This document shows positions 1-10,280 of a stretch of 64,000 nucleotides of DNA, piece by piece. The DNA comes from Dokdonella sp. (GTDB lineage: Bacteria; Pseudomonadota; Gammaproteobacteria; Xanthomonadales; Rhodanobacteraceae), in assembly GCA_016712865.1 (NCBI GenBank), contig JADJQH010000008.1, forward strand, positions 620,001 to 684,000, read 5' to 3'. The notes beneath the pieces were generated by a model, which searched no databases, was not told where the DNA came from, and was given only the letters and a program-made list of their open reading frames with translations. The translations under genes and the position numbers were made by a program. Position 1 is the stretch's first letter. Every line of letters begins with the position of its first letter.

Positions 1-467
1 TCGATCTCGCGCAACTGTTCGGCGATTGCTGACGTGGCATCCAGCGTGCTGAAGCCGCGCCATTCGTATCCGGGCGCCACGGTGCAGCCTACCAGCGCGT
101 AGCTGCCCAGTGGTCGTGCCGCTTGCCAGCAACCGGCGGGCACGACGAACACCGGGGCCGACTCGTGGCTGACTGGGCCAAGCACATGGCGCGAGAGCTG
201 CTGGTCACGCGGATCAAAGCGCAGCATTTCCAGCGCCTCACCTTCGTACCAATGCCAGATTTCGTCGGCGTCGATGCGATGCCAACGGCTGACCTCGCCT
301 GCGCACAGCAGGTAGTAGATCGAGGTCGCGGCCAGGCGCTCGCGGCCATCGTCGCCAACGCGCAGCGTGCTGCTGGATTCGTAGATGCGGCGATAGTGAC
401 CGCCCTCGACGTGGGCATCGAGGCGCAGCAGGCGTTTGAGGTGTTCGGCGCGTTCATTCATGCGCAT
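1..467 (-). CDS. Cupin_5 (DUF985) family protein, 3' end outside window
   Basis: Reading the minus strand from an ATG at 467 (a second in-frame ATG lies at 461) gives about 155 codons without a stop, so the gene runs off the left edge. The N-terminus MNERAEHLKRLLRL is followed by EGGHYRRIYES, a WHRIDADEIWHWYEG stretch and VPAGCWQAARPLG, the pattern of the DUF985/Cupin_5 fold, a small single-domain beta-barrel. The WHR...EIWHWYEG segment holds the probable metal or ligand pocket. The substrate of these proteins is not established. The gene diverges from the toxin-antitoxin pair to its right. Family assignment is fairly sure; function is unknown. Confidence 0.8.
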   Translation of the reverse strand, partial: MRMNERAEHLKRLLRLDAHVEGGHYRRIYESSSTLRVGDDGRERLAATSIYYLLCAGEVSRWHRIDADEIWHWYEGEALEMLRFDPRDQQLSRHVLGPVSHESAPVFVVPAGCWQAARPLGSYALVGCTVAPGYEWRGFSTLDATSAIAEQLREI

Positions 468-622
468 AGGATACCCGTGACCCGGCACGGCAGGTATGCT
501 CAGTGGCGTCTTCCATTGCGCAATTGGATTGCCGAAGGTCGCCGCCGCGCGCAGCAACCGGGGCGAAGAGGAATCTTCTCAGTCGTTAGACGCAGCTGTG
601 GTGCCTCGTTAGACTCCAAGCC

Positions 623-901
623 ATGCAGTTCGAATGGGATCAGCGCAAAGCCGCCAACAACCAGCGAAAGCACAAGGTTGCCTTTGCTGACGCAATCACC
701 GTCTTCGCTGATCCGCATGCCCGAATTTTTCCTGATCCGGACCATTCCGAAGCCGAAGAGCGAGAGATTATTGTCGGTTACGATGCCGCAACCCGCTTGC
801 TCTACATCAGTTTCGTCGAGCGGCATGGTAACGTTCGCATCATCAGCGCGCGTCGCGCCACCAATTCCGAGGCACGAGCCCATGAAAGCTACCTCAAGTA
901 A
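623..901 (+). CDS. brnT: BrnT-family toxin (type II toxin-antitoxin)
   Basis: This 92-aa protein starts MQFEWDQRKAANNQRKH and contains DHSEAEEREIIVG, RLLYISFVERHG and RIISARRAT, the order of conserved blocks in BrnT toxins (RelE-like fold ribonucleases that inhibit translation in the Brucella prototype). The next gene begins inside its last codons, as expected for BrnT-BrnA pairs in which toxin precedes antitoxin. Autoregulation by the complex is usual for the family; no operator was identified here. The family call rests on motif recognition; toxicity is inferred. Confidence 0.85.
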   Translation: MQFEWDQRKAANNQRKHKVAFADAITVFADPHARIFPDPDHSEAEEREIIVGYDAATRLLYISFVERHGNVRIISARRATNSEARAHESYLK

Positions 902-1124
902 AGCGTCGCAAGACGAACTTCGGGACGAATACGCACTGGACTACGCCAAGTCCAAGCCGAATCGCTTCGCCGCAAAGCTCAAGGACACTACCGTTGTCGT
1001 CCTCCAGCCGGATGTTGCGGAGGTCTTTCAATCCTCCAAGGTTGTCAACGACCTGTTGCGCTCTGCAATCACAGCCACGCGCGCGTCATCCGCAAAGCAG
1101 CGATCAGCGCGTCGCTCGAGTTGA
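882..1124 (+). CDS. brnA: BrnA-like antitoxin
   Basis: ATG at 882 overlaps the toxin gene by 20 nt. The 80-aa product carries ELRDEYALDYAKSKPNRFA and VVVLQPDVAEVFQSSKVVND, matching the tail of BrnA-type antitoxins, which neutralise BrnT and bind operator DNA through a ribbon-helix-helix segment (DVAEVFQSS...VNDLLR). The C-terminus (ATRASSAKQRSARRSS) is Ser/Arg-rich and longer than usual, so a frameshift or altered 3' end is possible. A much longer open frame from 123 shares this reading frame but its upstream part is antisense to the cupin gene, so I start here. Confidence 0.75.
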   Translation: MKATSSKASQDELRDEYALDYAKSKPNRFAAKLKDTTVVVLQPDVAEVFQSSKVVNDLLRSAITATRASSAKQRSARRSS

Positions 1125-1322
1125 CGCCACTAGCACGACACTGTTGACCTGGGGGCGCTGACACTGGCTTGCCGAGGATGAGGTTGGATTGGTTGAGGAC
1201 TTGCCCAATGGGTGCTCGTCCGCAAAACCTCGATGGCTTCCAGCCTGGTGATTTGCGGTAGCGGAGCATCTTCGTGCGGTGCGTCCCAAAGGCTGAAGAA
1301 CCCAGGAATTGGTGGCAAGTGT

Positions 1323-1643
1323 ATGAATATCGACATTGATACGCTGAGCGAGTCCGAGCTTCACGATCTCAACCACCGAATCGTAGAGCGACTTCGGTTC
1401 ATGCGCGAGACGCGTGCGCATGTGACCATGTTGCAGTTCCGCATCGGACAGCGAGTCTGGTTCCCTGCGCAAGATGGCGAACGCATCATTGGAGTCGTCA
1501 CGCGCCACAACAGGAAGTCGGCTACGGTTGTTTCACTGGATGGTGTTCGATGGAACGTGGCGCCGGGGTTGTTGCAGGCCGAACCCGAGTTCGTTGATGC
1601 TCGGTTGGCCCCTGCCAACGTGGTGCTGCTACCGAAAAAGTAG
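1323..1643 (+). CDS. Conserved hypothetical protein, 106 aa
   Basis: The ATG at 1323 opens MNIDIDTLSESELHDLNHRI, a short helical N-terminus, followed by a beta-rich part with FRIGQRVWF, ERIIGVVTRHNRKSATVV and VRWNVAPGLL. The second half looks like a small KOW/SH3-like barrel (GxRVxF...GxVTRxNxKxxxVxxxxGxxWxVxP). Similar small proteins occur widely in bacteria without a known function. I do not recognise a named family. The stretch 1125-1322 before it holds no gene I can support. Confidence 0.65.
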   Translation: MNIDIDTLSESELHDLNHRIVERLRFMRETRAHVTMLQFRIGQRVWFPAQDGERIIGVVTRHNRKSATVVSLDGVRWNVAPGLLQAEPEFVDARLAPANVVLLPKK

Positions 1644-1659
1644 CCAGTACGCATTTCAA

Positions 1660-1679
1660 CCGTCGGCTTCGGCTGACGG
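1660..1679. terminator. UUCG-tetraloop hairpin between convergent genes
   Basis: The sequence ccgtcggcttcggctgacgg folds into an 8-bp stem (one G-U pair) closed by a cTTCGg tetraloop, placed between the hypothetical gene ending at 1643 and tamB ending at 1724. A strong U-tract is lacking, so it may be only a weak or Rho-assisted terminator. Confidence 0.5.
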
Positions 1680-1723
1680 CGGAATGTTGTGCCAGACCTG
1701 ATCCGTCGGGAATCCCGGATCAG

Positions 1724-4700
1724 CTATTTTTCAATGCGGTAGTTGATGCCGGCGCGGCTGCCGGTGGTGGCGTTCTGTGCCTCGAAGTTCCAGCGCCTGC
1801 TCATGAGGTAGCGCAGGGTAACCACTTCGCCGGGATCGAAGATGCCAACGCCATAGCTGAGATACAACTTGGGCGAGAGGTACTTGCCGATGGTGAATGC
1901 AGCCCCGCCCAGCGTGGCATCGTCGGCGACGCCGATGTCATCGACTCCGAGGCGACCGCCGATGCTCTTGGCCAGCAGGTCGCCGGTGGCGGTGCCCAGG
2001 GCGCGCGCCGCCGTGCCCAGCATGTCGCCTTCGCCGCTCTTGAGTGCCGAAAGCGGCTTGCCGGTGACGAGGTAAGACAAGGCTTCGGATTGTTCCATCG
2101 CCGGTTCGGAAAACACCGTCAGCACCGGAAGTTGCGCGGTGCCACGCACCAGCAGTCCGGCACGGATTTCCCTGGCCTTGATCTCGCGCACGGCCCGGAT
2201 GTCGAGGCCGGGGTTGTCGATGCCTGCGCCGACAAACAGGATGCGTCCGGATTCGATCTTGAGATCCTGGCCGTAGGCCTTGTAAATACCACCGGCGTTC
2301 AGAGTGCCGCTGCCACTGGTGGCCCGCCCGGGCTTTTCGATGATGGTGAGATTGCCATTCAGCGTGCCGTTGAATCCATAGCCGGCGAGCTTGACCTCCT
2401 CTCCGAGCACGAGCCTGATTTCCGCACTCACCGGCAGGGATTTTTTCGTCGAAGGCTTTGCATCATCGGTGACCACGACATCCGCCGACGCGGAACTTGC
2501 GCCGCCACCGGGCAGCTTGGCGAGGTCGATGTTTGCCGCCGGAATGCCGAGCGTGCCGCTGGCGCGCACGCCGCTGGCGTCCTGCTCGATGACGAGGTCC
2601 GGACTGATGCTGATCTTCAACGCGGGAATGTCGGCAACCAGCACGTTTTCCCCACGCAAGGTCATGCGCAGCGGCGTGCTGCCATCGAGGGTACCTTCAC
2701 CGGCAACCACGAGCTGCCCCTGGTTGGCGTCGAGTTGGCCTTCCAGCACGAAGCGCTGCGCATCCTCGGCGCGCACGCTGAACCTGCCATCGTGCAGCTT
2801 GAGGCCGAGGGCAGGGACTTCCGTTGCCAGCCCTTCCACGTTCAGCGAGCCCAGCAGGCGCGGTTCGGCCAGCGTTCCGGCAATCGTGTACTGCGCGTTC
2901 GCGCGCCCCTGGCTGCGGGTGATCTCGGGACTCAACAGGTCGAGGAAGGCAAGATCGTTGAGGGCGAGGTCGAGGTTTCCATCCAGCACCTGCTCACCCG
3001 CCGGGCCTGGGGTGACGTTCAACGCGCCCTGGATGCGACCTTCGTGGTCGAATCGGGTTTCGAGTTTCACGTTGCCGGAGGCGCCATCGAGGCTGCCTTC
3101 CAGCAACAAGTCGCTGTAACGGAGGGCCGGTGTGTTGCCACCTTCCGGATAGCGCACCTGGCCGCTGGCGGAAGTGAACCGCGCGTTGCCCTGCAGGGGT
3201 CCCGATGCGCTGCGCTTCAGTTGCGCCGAACCGTCCAGTTCACCGCGAAAACGCAAAGGCGAATCCGCTGCCGCCAGGCGTGTGATCAGGCGCAGCGGCA
3301 GATGGGCGATTTGCAGGCCCAGTTCCAGATCACCGCCCGCGGCGGTTTGCCCGTTCACGCACAGGCGCGTGGGCGCTGTTGTTGGTTCCGCTGCGGCGGT
3401 GCCATCAACGGTATGGCTTTCCGGCGAATCAGGCGTGTTCCCGTTGTTGCCTGTGGCCACCGGCAGCGTGCCCGTCAAGCAGGTTTCGCCGAGTGAGAGG
3501 CGGCTTCCATCCCAGGCCAAGGCAGCGGGTTGCTCAAGCGACAGATCCGGCAAGCGGCGTGCCTTGGCGTCGAAATCGAGGCGGGCGAGATTTCCCTGCC
3601 ATTGCGAGCCGTCGAAGCGGCCATCAAGATCCAACGCAATGCCAAGCGGATCGCCTTTGGCATTCACGCGCAGATGGTGCGCAGTTCGATTGCCATCGGC
3701 GTCCACGCGCAATGACTCGAACCGGAACGGCCCTTGCGCCAATCCCGTGACATCGATGCCCATCGATCCGGCGGCTTGTCCAAGATCGCTGATGCGGATG
3801 TCGGCCTGCAGCGTATTGGCCTTGAGATCCGTCCAGCTGAGGTCATGCGCCGACACCTGCCCGTTCAGCGCAAGCGCAGGCCAGCTGCCGCTGATGCGCA
3901 GATCGCCACGGGAGGCACCGCGCGCCGATGGCAGCCAGTCGGTCAATGCGGCAAGCTCGAAACGCAGGCGTGCGTCGGTCTGCGTGCCGCCGTTGCCGGT
4001 GATCGAAATGCGACTGTCGCCCAGTTGCAGATCGAGATTGCCATCGACGATGTTGCCGGGTTGCAGACGCAAGTCCGCGCTTCCGCCCAGGGCGCGATCG
4101 CGCAGGCGCCCACCGATGCGTGGCATTTGCAGGTTCGCCTCGATGCCGTGATCGGTCAGGCGGCCCTGGCTGTTCAATGCGAATTCGATGGCGCCCGGCC
4201 ACTGCGCGGCGAATGCAGCCGGATCGAGTCCTTGCGCGTTGGCCTCGATCTGCCAGGCCAGCTCAGGTTGCAGAGTGAGTGTGCCCTTGGCTTGCAATCC
4301 GCCATTGGCCTGCTTCAGCTGAATGCGCTTGAGTTCGACGCTGCGGGTGTTGCCCTGGATGTCGATGTCGATATCCGCCAGCGCGCCCTGCGGACCGAGC
4401 GCGAGTTGCCCGAACGCGCTGTAGTCATCCGCATGGCCGCGCAAGGCCAGGCTGCCATGACTGTGCAGGGCCTGGCCCACCCATTCCGCCGGCAGTTGCA
4501 GATCCTTCCAGCTGGCGGTGAGATCCGCCTGCGGCGTGTCCGTGGTCAGATCCAGCGTGCCGCTCACCTGCAGGCTTCCGGGTGTGCCCGGCATGGAAAT
4601 TTGCAGTTGTTCGATGTTCAGGGCCTTGTCGGCCAACGCGACGCGCAGCGGTTCGAGCGCCACGCTGTACGCACCGATGCCAAGCAGGCCGTCCACGCTG

Positions 4701-5603
4701 GCATGCCTGCGGTCGCCACTGCCGTGCAGTTGCAGGGAAAGATCGCCCAGCGTGCTGTCGGTGAACACGCGTTGCGCGGGAAACGCGGGAATCTCCACCG
4801 CGAGGGTCCACGGCAGCTCGGCGCTCTGGCCAATCGTGGCGTTGATGCGGGTCTGGCTGGGCTGGTCGAGATCCAGTTGCAGACGTGTCTGTCCACGTTC
4901 GCCGCGTGCATTCACGGTGCCGGAAAGCGTGATGTCGCCAAGGCGCCAGTTGAACCATCCATCCGCCTGGCCCGGGTAGCCGGTCTGGTTGGCCAGGGTG
5001 CCACTCAGGTTGACCTGGCCATCGACGGCTTTGACTTCCAATTGCCGGAGCACCACGCCCCATCCGCTCCAGGCACCGCTGAGTTCCGCGTGATCGATGG
5101 TTTGCAGCGGCTGGCCATCGCGGGTGATCGCGGCGCGGTCGATGCGCAGGCGCTCGACGATCAGGTCGATGGGCGGTGACAGCGAGAATTCCGAGGGTGG
5201 TTCGGCAGGCGATGCCACGCTCGTCAAGGCCACATGGATGTCGCTGGCCTCTTAGGTCCTGGATCGCCACCCGGCCACCGAACAGGGCCAGCACGCCGAC
5301 ATCGACGCTGGCCTGCGCAATCTGCGCATCCACGCCGCTGTCCGCATCGCGGTAACGCAAATCCGTCACCCGCAGCGGACCGGCCAGGGTTCCGTCGATA
5401 CCGCCGATGCCGAGTTTGTCGTCCAGCGCCGCCTGCACGCGCGCCAGCACAAAGCGCGCTCCGGAGGCCGTGTGCAGCGCCCACAACGCGGTCAAGCCGA
5501 TCAACGCCAATACCACCAACAAGCCGATGCCCACTCGACGCAGGATGCGGCGCTGGCGTATCGGTTTCACCTTGCTGGGGTTCCTGTCGCGTGGCGTGTT
5601 CAC
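1724..5603 (-). CDS. tamB: Translocation and assembly module subunit TamB, with apparent 1-nt frameshift
   Basis: TamB is an inner-membrane-anchored AsmA-like protein that bridges the periplasm, works with TamA and is linked to autotransporter assembly and phospholipid transport to the outer membrane. The N-terminal frame starts at GTG 5603 with a basic stretch and one membrane helix (GLLVVLALIGLTALWAL), runs through VAIQDLR, and then leaves frame. The rest continues in another frame from about 5250 as DIHVALTSVASPAEP to the C-terminal DUF490/TamB domain ending GSRAGINYRIEK. The whole span is 3880 nt, one more than 1293 codons; deleting one base near 5250 restores LRASDIHV. The second frame has a TAA just upstream of the junction, so the parts are not joined as written. 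The start overlaps the tamA stop (GTGA), implying coupling. A genuine mutation or a sequencing error are both possible. Confidence 0.88.
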
Positions 5604-7390
5604 AGGTCGGGCCCGATGATGATGTGAAGTTCCACGCCGCTGGCGAACGTGTCGCTTATCGGCGTGCCGAGATCCACGCGCACCATGCCCACCGGAGAGC
5701 GCCAGCGCAGGCCGAGCCCCGCGCCGATCTTGAGATCGAAGTCCTTGCCACTGAAGGCATCACCGGCATCGACGAATGCGGCCGCACCCCACTTCGGCGA
5801 AAAATAATGTTCGTATTCGGCACTGCCGACCAGCAGGCGCTCACCACCGATGACTTGTGGTGTCGCTTCGCCTTCCACCGCAATGCGCGGACCCACGCTC
5901 TGGAACGAGTAGCCCCGGATCGAGCGGTCGCCGCCGGCAAAGAAGCGCAGCTCCGGCGGCAGCTTGTCGAAGCCGCCGACCTGGGTGATTCCCGCCGAGC
6001 CGCGCGCGATGAAGCGGCCATGCTCGCCCAGGCCGTGGATCCATTTCGCATCGGCGCCAATCTGGGCGAAGCTGGTGTCTGCCAGCACGCCTTCCTGCGC
6101 AGCGCGCCCAACCAGGGTCAGTGACCAGCCCTTGCGCGGGAAATTGAAATCGTCGGCATGCTTCTTCGAAAGGGAAATTTCCGGATAGAGCAAGGTGGTG
6201 TTGCCCTTCTGCTGGGCCACGGTGAAATCGCCGGTCAGGAACTGCAAGCCGAAGGTTCGCGTCCAGCCGTGCCATGTGCGCGAGTCGTTGGCCGCCAGGC
6301 GAAAGGTTTGCGACTCGCTGGTATCGGTGTTCTCGTCGCGGTAGGTGACGCCAAAGTTGAAGCTGTGGTTGTCCTGGCCAGGCAATGGAATCTGGTACAG
6401 CGAGGAAAGGGTTTTCAGCCGTTGCGCCACGATCGACTCGAAGCGCAACTTGTGGCCGCGCTTGTTCACCCAGCGTCGCTCCACGCCGCCGCGCAGGCCG
6501 AATCCGGTATCCGTGCCGACGAACAGGCCGCCGGTATAGACCGTGCGCTTGGCTGGCGCCAGCATCACCGCGATCGGCACGTTGTCATCGGCGGCATGCT
6601 CGATGTCCGGCTGCACCTGGGAAATCGAGAAGTAGCCGGTATCGACCAGACGCTGTTGCAACTCCAGCAGTTTGTTTTGCGAGTAGTAATCTCCGACGTT
6701 CCAGGGAATGAAACGCTGCATGAATGCGGACGGGAACTGGCCACCCTCGAAACCGGTTTCGGCAAAGCGATGGCGATGGCCGGCCTTCCAGAGCAGGGTG
6801 ATGTGCGCGCTGTTGCTGGCGCGCTCAACCTCGACACGGTGTGTCTCCAGTTTCGCATCGAGGAAACCGACGCCGATCAGCGCGGCATGGATCGCGGCCT
6901 TGCTGCGCTCGTAAAGGGCATGGTCAAGCGGCTGGCCCTGGCCCGGCGCAAAGGCGCTGCGCGCGGCCCTGACGCTGCGCATCGCGTGGTCATCCGTCGG
7001 CAGGCCTTCGATTTCCAGGTCCAGGCGGGTGATGGTCACCGCGGGGCCGGCATCCACCTGCAGGCGTGCGGTGTAGGTCTCGCCGTCCTGATCGAGTTTT
7101 GAGGTGAACGTGGGGTTGTAATAGCCGTACGGTTCCAGCGCGGAACGCACCTGGCGTTCGGCGCGACGATACAGGCGCTGCACCTGGGCGCGGCTGACCT
7201 CGCGGGATGCGTACTGATGAAGCTCGACGGCGCCCAGGATCACCGTCTGCAATTCGGGGCTGACGCCCTCTACGGTCACGTTGACGCGCGCCGCCGATGC
7301 CGACGACGCGGCCAAGCACAGGAGCAGTGCGAGCAATTTCCGAGAAGTTTGGGTAGGCAAGACTGCGGCGCGCAAAAAAGAACAGGGCAT
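5600..7390 (-). CDS. tamA: Translocation and assembly module subunit TamA (Omp85 family)
   Basis: TamA is an outer-membrane Omp85 protein with periplasmic POTRA domains and a 16-strand barrel; with TamB it forms the translocation and assembly module. This 596-aa product begins MPCSFLRAAV, has a signal peptide ending near SSASAARV, POTRA-like repeats over roughly residues 30-240, and a barrel with the Omp85 signature RSIRGYSF. It ends in HIIIGPDL. I chose ATG 7390 because the open frame upstream runs through a palindromic repeat (LRRNDV) and gives no signal peptide. tamB follows with a 4-nt overlap. Confidence 0.9.
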   Translation of the reverse strand: MPCSFLRAAVLPTQTSRKLLALLLCLAASSASAARVNVTVEGVSPELQTVILGAVELHQYASREVSRAQVQRLYRRAERQVRSALEPYGYYNPTFTSKLDQDGETYTARLQVDAGPAVTITRLDLEIEGLPTDDHAMRSVRAARSAFAPGQGQPLDHALYERSKAAIHAALIGVGFLDAKLETHRVEVERASNSAHITLLWKAGHRHRFAETGFEGGQFPSAFMQRFIPWNVGDYYSQNKLLELQQRLVDTGYFSISQVQPDIEHAADDNVPIAVMLAPAKRTVYTGGLFVGTDTGFGLRGGVERRWVNKRGHKLRFESIVAQRLKTLSSLYQIPLPGQDNHSFNFGVTYRDENTDTSESQTFRLAANDSRTWHGWTRTFGLQFLTGDFTVAQQKGNTTLLYPEISLSKKHADDFNFPRKGWSLTLVGRAAQEGVLADTSFAQIGADAKWIHGLGEHGRFIARGSAGITQVGGFDKLPPELRFFAGGDRSIRGYSFQSVGPRIAVEGEATPQVIGGERLLVGSAEYEHYFSPKWGAAAFVDAGDAFSGKDFDLKIGAGLGLRWRSPVGMVRVDLGTPISDTFASGVELHIIIGPDL

Positions 7391-7458
7391 GGTGGACTTA
7401 TAGCAGGGCCGCATGAAAATCGGTGTTAGGGCAACACGGAACAAGTTGCTTGTAACGT

Positions 7459-7543
7459 CATTCCGGCGCAAGCCGGAATCCATTTGGAATTTGAAAACAC
7501 GCCATGGGAATCAAGATGGATCCCGGCTTGCGCCGGGAAGACG
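7459..7543. repeat. REP-like inverted palindrome pair
   Basis: Two related palindromes face each other: cattccggcgcaagccgg at the left and ggatcccggcttgcgccggg at the right, separated by about 45 bp. Each arm is itself a hairpin, the structure of REP/BIME elements. It lies in the gap between tamA and the glucan synthase gene, upstream of tamA. Confidence 0.65.
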
Positions 7544-7611
7544 ACTTGAAAATTGATGCCATTGGCCAGCCTTCACAGCAGACCTTGGGGACATCGGGAT
7601 CGATCTATCTA

Positions 7612-10203
7612 TCAGGCCATTGCCTCATTGGACTGGTGCGCCACCCAGGCGCCGATCAGGGCGGAGGCATAGGGGATGGCTTGGGCGGCCAGGATGCCGA
7701 TCCACAGCTTGCCCTCGGTGTAGGTGATGGCATTGGAATTGATCATGCCGAAGATGCAGGCGAGCAGGGCGAGGAACATCAGCAGTTCCTCGCGCACCGA
7801 GGCAAACGCGCTGGGCTTGCTGCTCAGGCGGCGACTCTTGGCGGTGCGCACGAACTCTCCCTTCTTCTTCCACAAGCCGAGGAAAATGCCGCGCGCGATG
7901 GCGTGGCTCAGGCCCATGCTGGCAATCGAGGCCATGATGGTGTCGTGCCATGAGCAAGGCACCCGCTTGCGGTAAAGCACGATGCCGAACACCGCCTTGC
8001 TGACGAAGAAGCCGATGATCGGAATCAGGAACAGCTCCATCGGCAGCGAGAAGTATTTTGGCCAACCGACCATGCCGATGGTCCAGGCAATGGCCATCAT
8101 GGTGAACACCAGGTGCAGGGCATCGGCAAACCAGGAAAACCAGCCGGTCAGGAAATGGAATTTCTGGCCGCGGCTCAGGGGGCTGTCCTTGCGCGTCATC
8201 CAACCAAAACGCGCCTTCATGATCTGCATCGCGCCGAATGCCCAGCGGTAACGCTGTGACTTGTACGCAGTGAAATCGGCAGGCGTGAGGCCCTTGCCGA
8301 GCAGGTCATCGACATAAACCAGATCGTGTCCGGCGTGCATCAGGCGCAGGCCCAGCTCGGCATCCTCGCAGATGGTCCATTCCGACCACGCACCGGTGCC
8401 GACCAGCAGGTCCTTGCGCACCATGGTCATGGTGCCGTGCTGGATGATGGCATTGCGCTCGTTGCGATGGTGCATGCCGATGCGGAAGAAGCCGTCGTAC
8501 TCCCAGGCGGTCATGCGCCGGAATGCGTTGTCCTCGAAATCGCGGTGTGCCTGCGGACACTGCACGACGGCAACCTTGGGATCGTGGAAATAGCCAGTCA
8601 GCGAACTCAACCAATCCTCGCGCACCACGTAGTCGGCATCGACCACGGCAACCACTTCGGCGCGCGGATCGGTTTGCTCCAGGCCGAAATTGAGTGCGCC
8701 AGCCTTGAAGCCCTCCCACGGATTCAAATGGAAGAAGCGGAAGCGTTCGCCCAGCTTCGCGCAATGCTCCTCGACCGGTTTCCACACATCCTCGCGCTTG
8801 GTGTTGTTGTCGATCACCAACACTTCGTAGTTCTGGTAGTCGAGCGCGGCCAGCGAATCGAGGGTGAGGATCACCATCTCCGGCGGTTCGTTGCAGCAGG
8901 CCAGGTGGATCGAGACGAACGGCTGATCGGCAGGCGGCGAGGGTTGCAGAAGATTGAAATGGCGCAGCCAGCGCGGACGCCACAGCACCTCGGTGAATTC
9001 GAATCCGTTGATAAGCAGGATCAGGATGATGGCGATCTGGGCCGGAACCAGCAGCAGGAACATGGTCCAGTCGAGCGGGCTGAGATAGAACGCCAGCGGC
9101 ACGCTGACCGACCAGACCACCACCGATGCCGACAACTGGATCAGACCGAGGAAGAACAGGATGCCGGTCACGTAAAAACGCATGAAGTGACGGGCAAACC
9201 AGAACATCGGCAGGAATGCCAGCAAGCATGCGGCGATTGCCTTGATTGGCCAGCTCGGGTCCTCGACCACTTTGCCGGTCAGTGCGAATTTCGGTTCGCG
9301 CGCGGCGTTGAACATGCCCCAATAGGCTTCGACCCGGCCGGCGAGTGCTTCCTTCCACGGCTGGTCGATGGCCTCCATCACGTAGTAGTCGATGTTCTCG
9401 CGCTCGGCCACGTTGAACCACTCGCGCAGGAACTGCGCCTCGTCCTCGATCGAGGGCTTGGCGTATTCCTTGCGGTCACCGGCCGAAGGCCAGCCGATTT
9501 CGGCAATGACAATGTGTTTGTCGGGAAACAATTCCTTGAGGCGGTGGTACTGGCCGAGGGTGAAATTGATGGCGTCCTTGCGCGGCAGTTTTTCCCAGTA
9601 CGGCAGCAGGTGCACGCTGATGAAATCGACGTGATCGGCCAGTTCCGGGTTGCGCTCCCAGACGTAGAACGGTTCTGCCGTGGAGACGGGGATCTTGAGC
9701 TGCGCGCGTGCGCGGTCGATGTAGCCGATCAACTGCTTGACGCTGATGTCGGCACGCAGCAGAACTTCGTTGCCGACCATGGCGCGGGTGATGTTGGGAT
9801 GCTTGCGCGAGAGGGCGATCAAACCCTCGAGCTCGACCTCGTTGTTGCGCATGCGACGGTCGATCCAGGCGCCGGCCATCACCTCCATGTCGTAGAACGC
9901 CGCGATGCGTGGAACCTGCGGGCTTTCGGCCGAGGAGTAGGTACGCAGGCGCTTGGTGTGCTTGGAGAGCAGGCGGATGTCGCTGGCCAATTCCTGCTCG
10001 CTGGGATAGAGGCCAAGGATCGGGCTCTGGTAACGCTGGAATGCGTTGTAGGCGAGGCCGCCGATCTTTCCGCTCCAGTCGTCGATCTGCTTGGGGCGGT
10101 TGAGGAAGGCCCACAGGCCGAAATTCAGCATGGCCACCAGTGACGCGAACATCACGGCGCGCCAGAAGGACTTTGTAACCACCTCGGAATGGGTATGGAT
10201 CAA
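7612..10203 (-). CDS. GH17-GT2 membrane beta-glucan synthase (NdvB/PA1163-like)
   Basis: This 863-aa protein joins two enzymes. After one N-terminal membrane helix (residues 14-33) comes a GH17-like domain with the two family acids in MVGNEVLLR and IAEIGWPS. A block of membrane helices (about 320-400) follows, then a family 2 glycosyltransferase with FVSIHLACCNEPPE, VVDADYV (DxD), CEDAELGLRL and QRYRWAFG (QxxRW), and more helices to the C-terminus. The layout matches P. aeruginosa NdvB (PA1163), a glucosyltransferase making periplasmic beta-1,3-linked glucans tied to biofilm antibiotic tolerance. The GT2 half probably polymerises glucose and the GH17 half may trim or cyclise it in the periplasm. 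It stands alone, between tamA and lpxB. Architecture is sure; product is inferred. Confidence 0.85.
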   Translation of the reverse strand: MIHTHSEVVTKSFWRAVMFASLVAMLNFGLWAFLNRPKQIDDWSGKIGGLAYNAFQRYQSPILGLYPSEQELASDIRLLSKHTKRLRTYSSAESPQVPRIAAFYDMEVMAGAWIDRRMRNNEVELEGLIALSRKHPNITRAMVGNEVLLRADISVKQLIGYIDRARAQLKIPVSTAEPFYVWERNPELADHVDFISVHLLPYWEKLPRKDAINFTLGQYHRLKELFPDKHIVIAEIGWPSAGDRKEYAKPSIEDEAQFLREWFNVAERENIDYYVMEAIDQPWKEALAGRVEAYWGMFNAAREPKFALTGKVVEDPSWPIKAIAACLLAFLPMFWFARHFMRFYVTGILFFLGLIQLSASVVVWSVSVPLAFYLSPLDWTMFLLLVPAQIAIILILLINGFEFTEVLWRPRWLRHFNLLQPSPPADQPFVSIHLACCNEPPEMVILTLDSLAALDYQNYEVLVIDNNTKREDVWKPVEEHCAKLGERFRFFHLNPWEGFKAGALNFGLEQTDPRAEVVAVVDADYVVREDWLSSLTGYFHDPKVAVVQCPQAHRDFEDNAFRRMTAWEYDGFFRIGMHHRNERNAIIQHGTMTMVRKDLLVGTGAWSEWTICEDAELGLRLMHAGHDLVYVDDLLGKGLTPADFTAYKSQRYRWAFGAMQIMKARFGWMTRKDSPLSRGQKFHFLTGWFSWFADALHLVFTMMAIAWTIGMVGWPKYFSLPMELFLIPIIGFFVSKAVFGIVLYRKRVPCSWHDTIMASIASMGLSHAIARGIFLGLWKKKGEFVRTAKSRRLSSKPSAFASVREELLMFLALLACIFGMINSNAITYTEGKLWIGILAAQAIPYASALIGAWVAHQSNEAMA

Positions 10204-10280
10204 GACAGGCTCGGACGGGCAAAGCGCAGCGCGGCAGCATAGCCGAGGCCACTGTGTGCCTCAATGGAAACCGGGTCTGG

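Noticed and set aside
123-881. Long plus-strand open frame leading into the BrnA-like gene
   Set aside because: It is antisense to the cupin gene and overlaps BrnT; the family match only starts at 882.
2090-5179. Long plus-strand open frames opposite tamB
   Set aside because: No family features; they mirror the codon bias of tamB.
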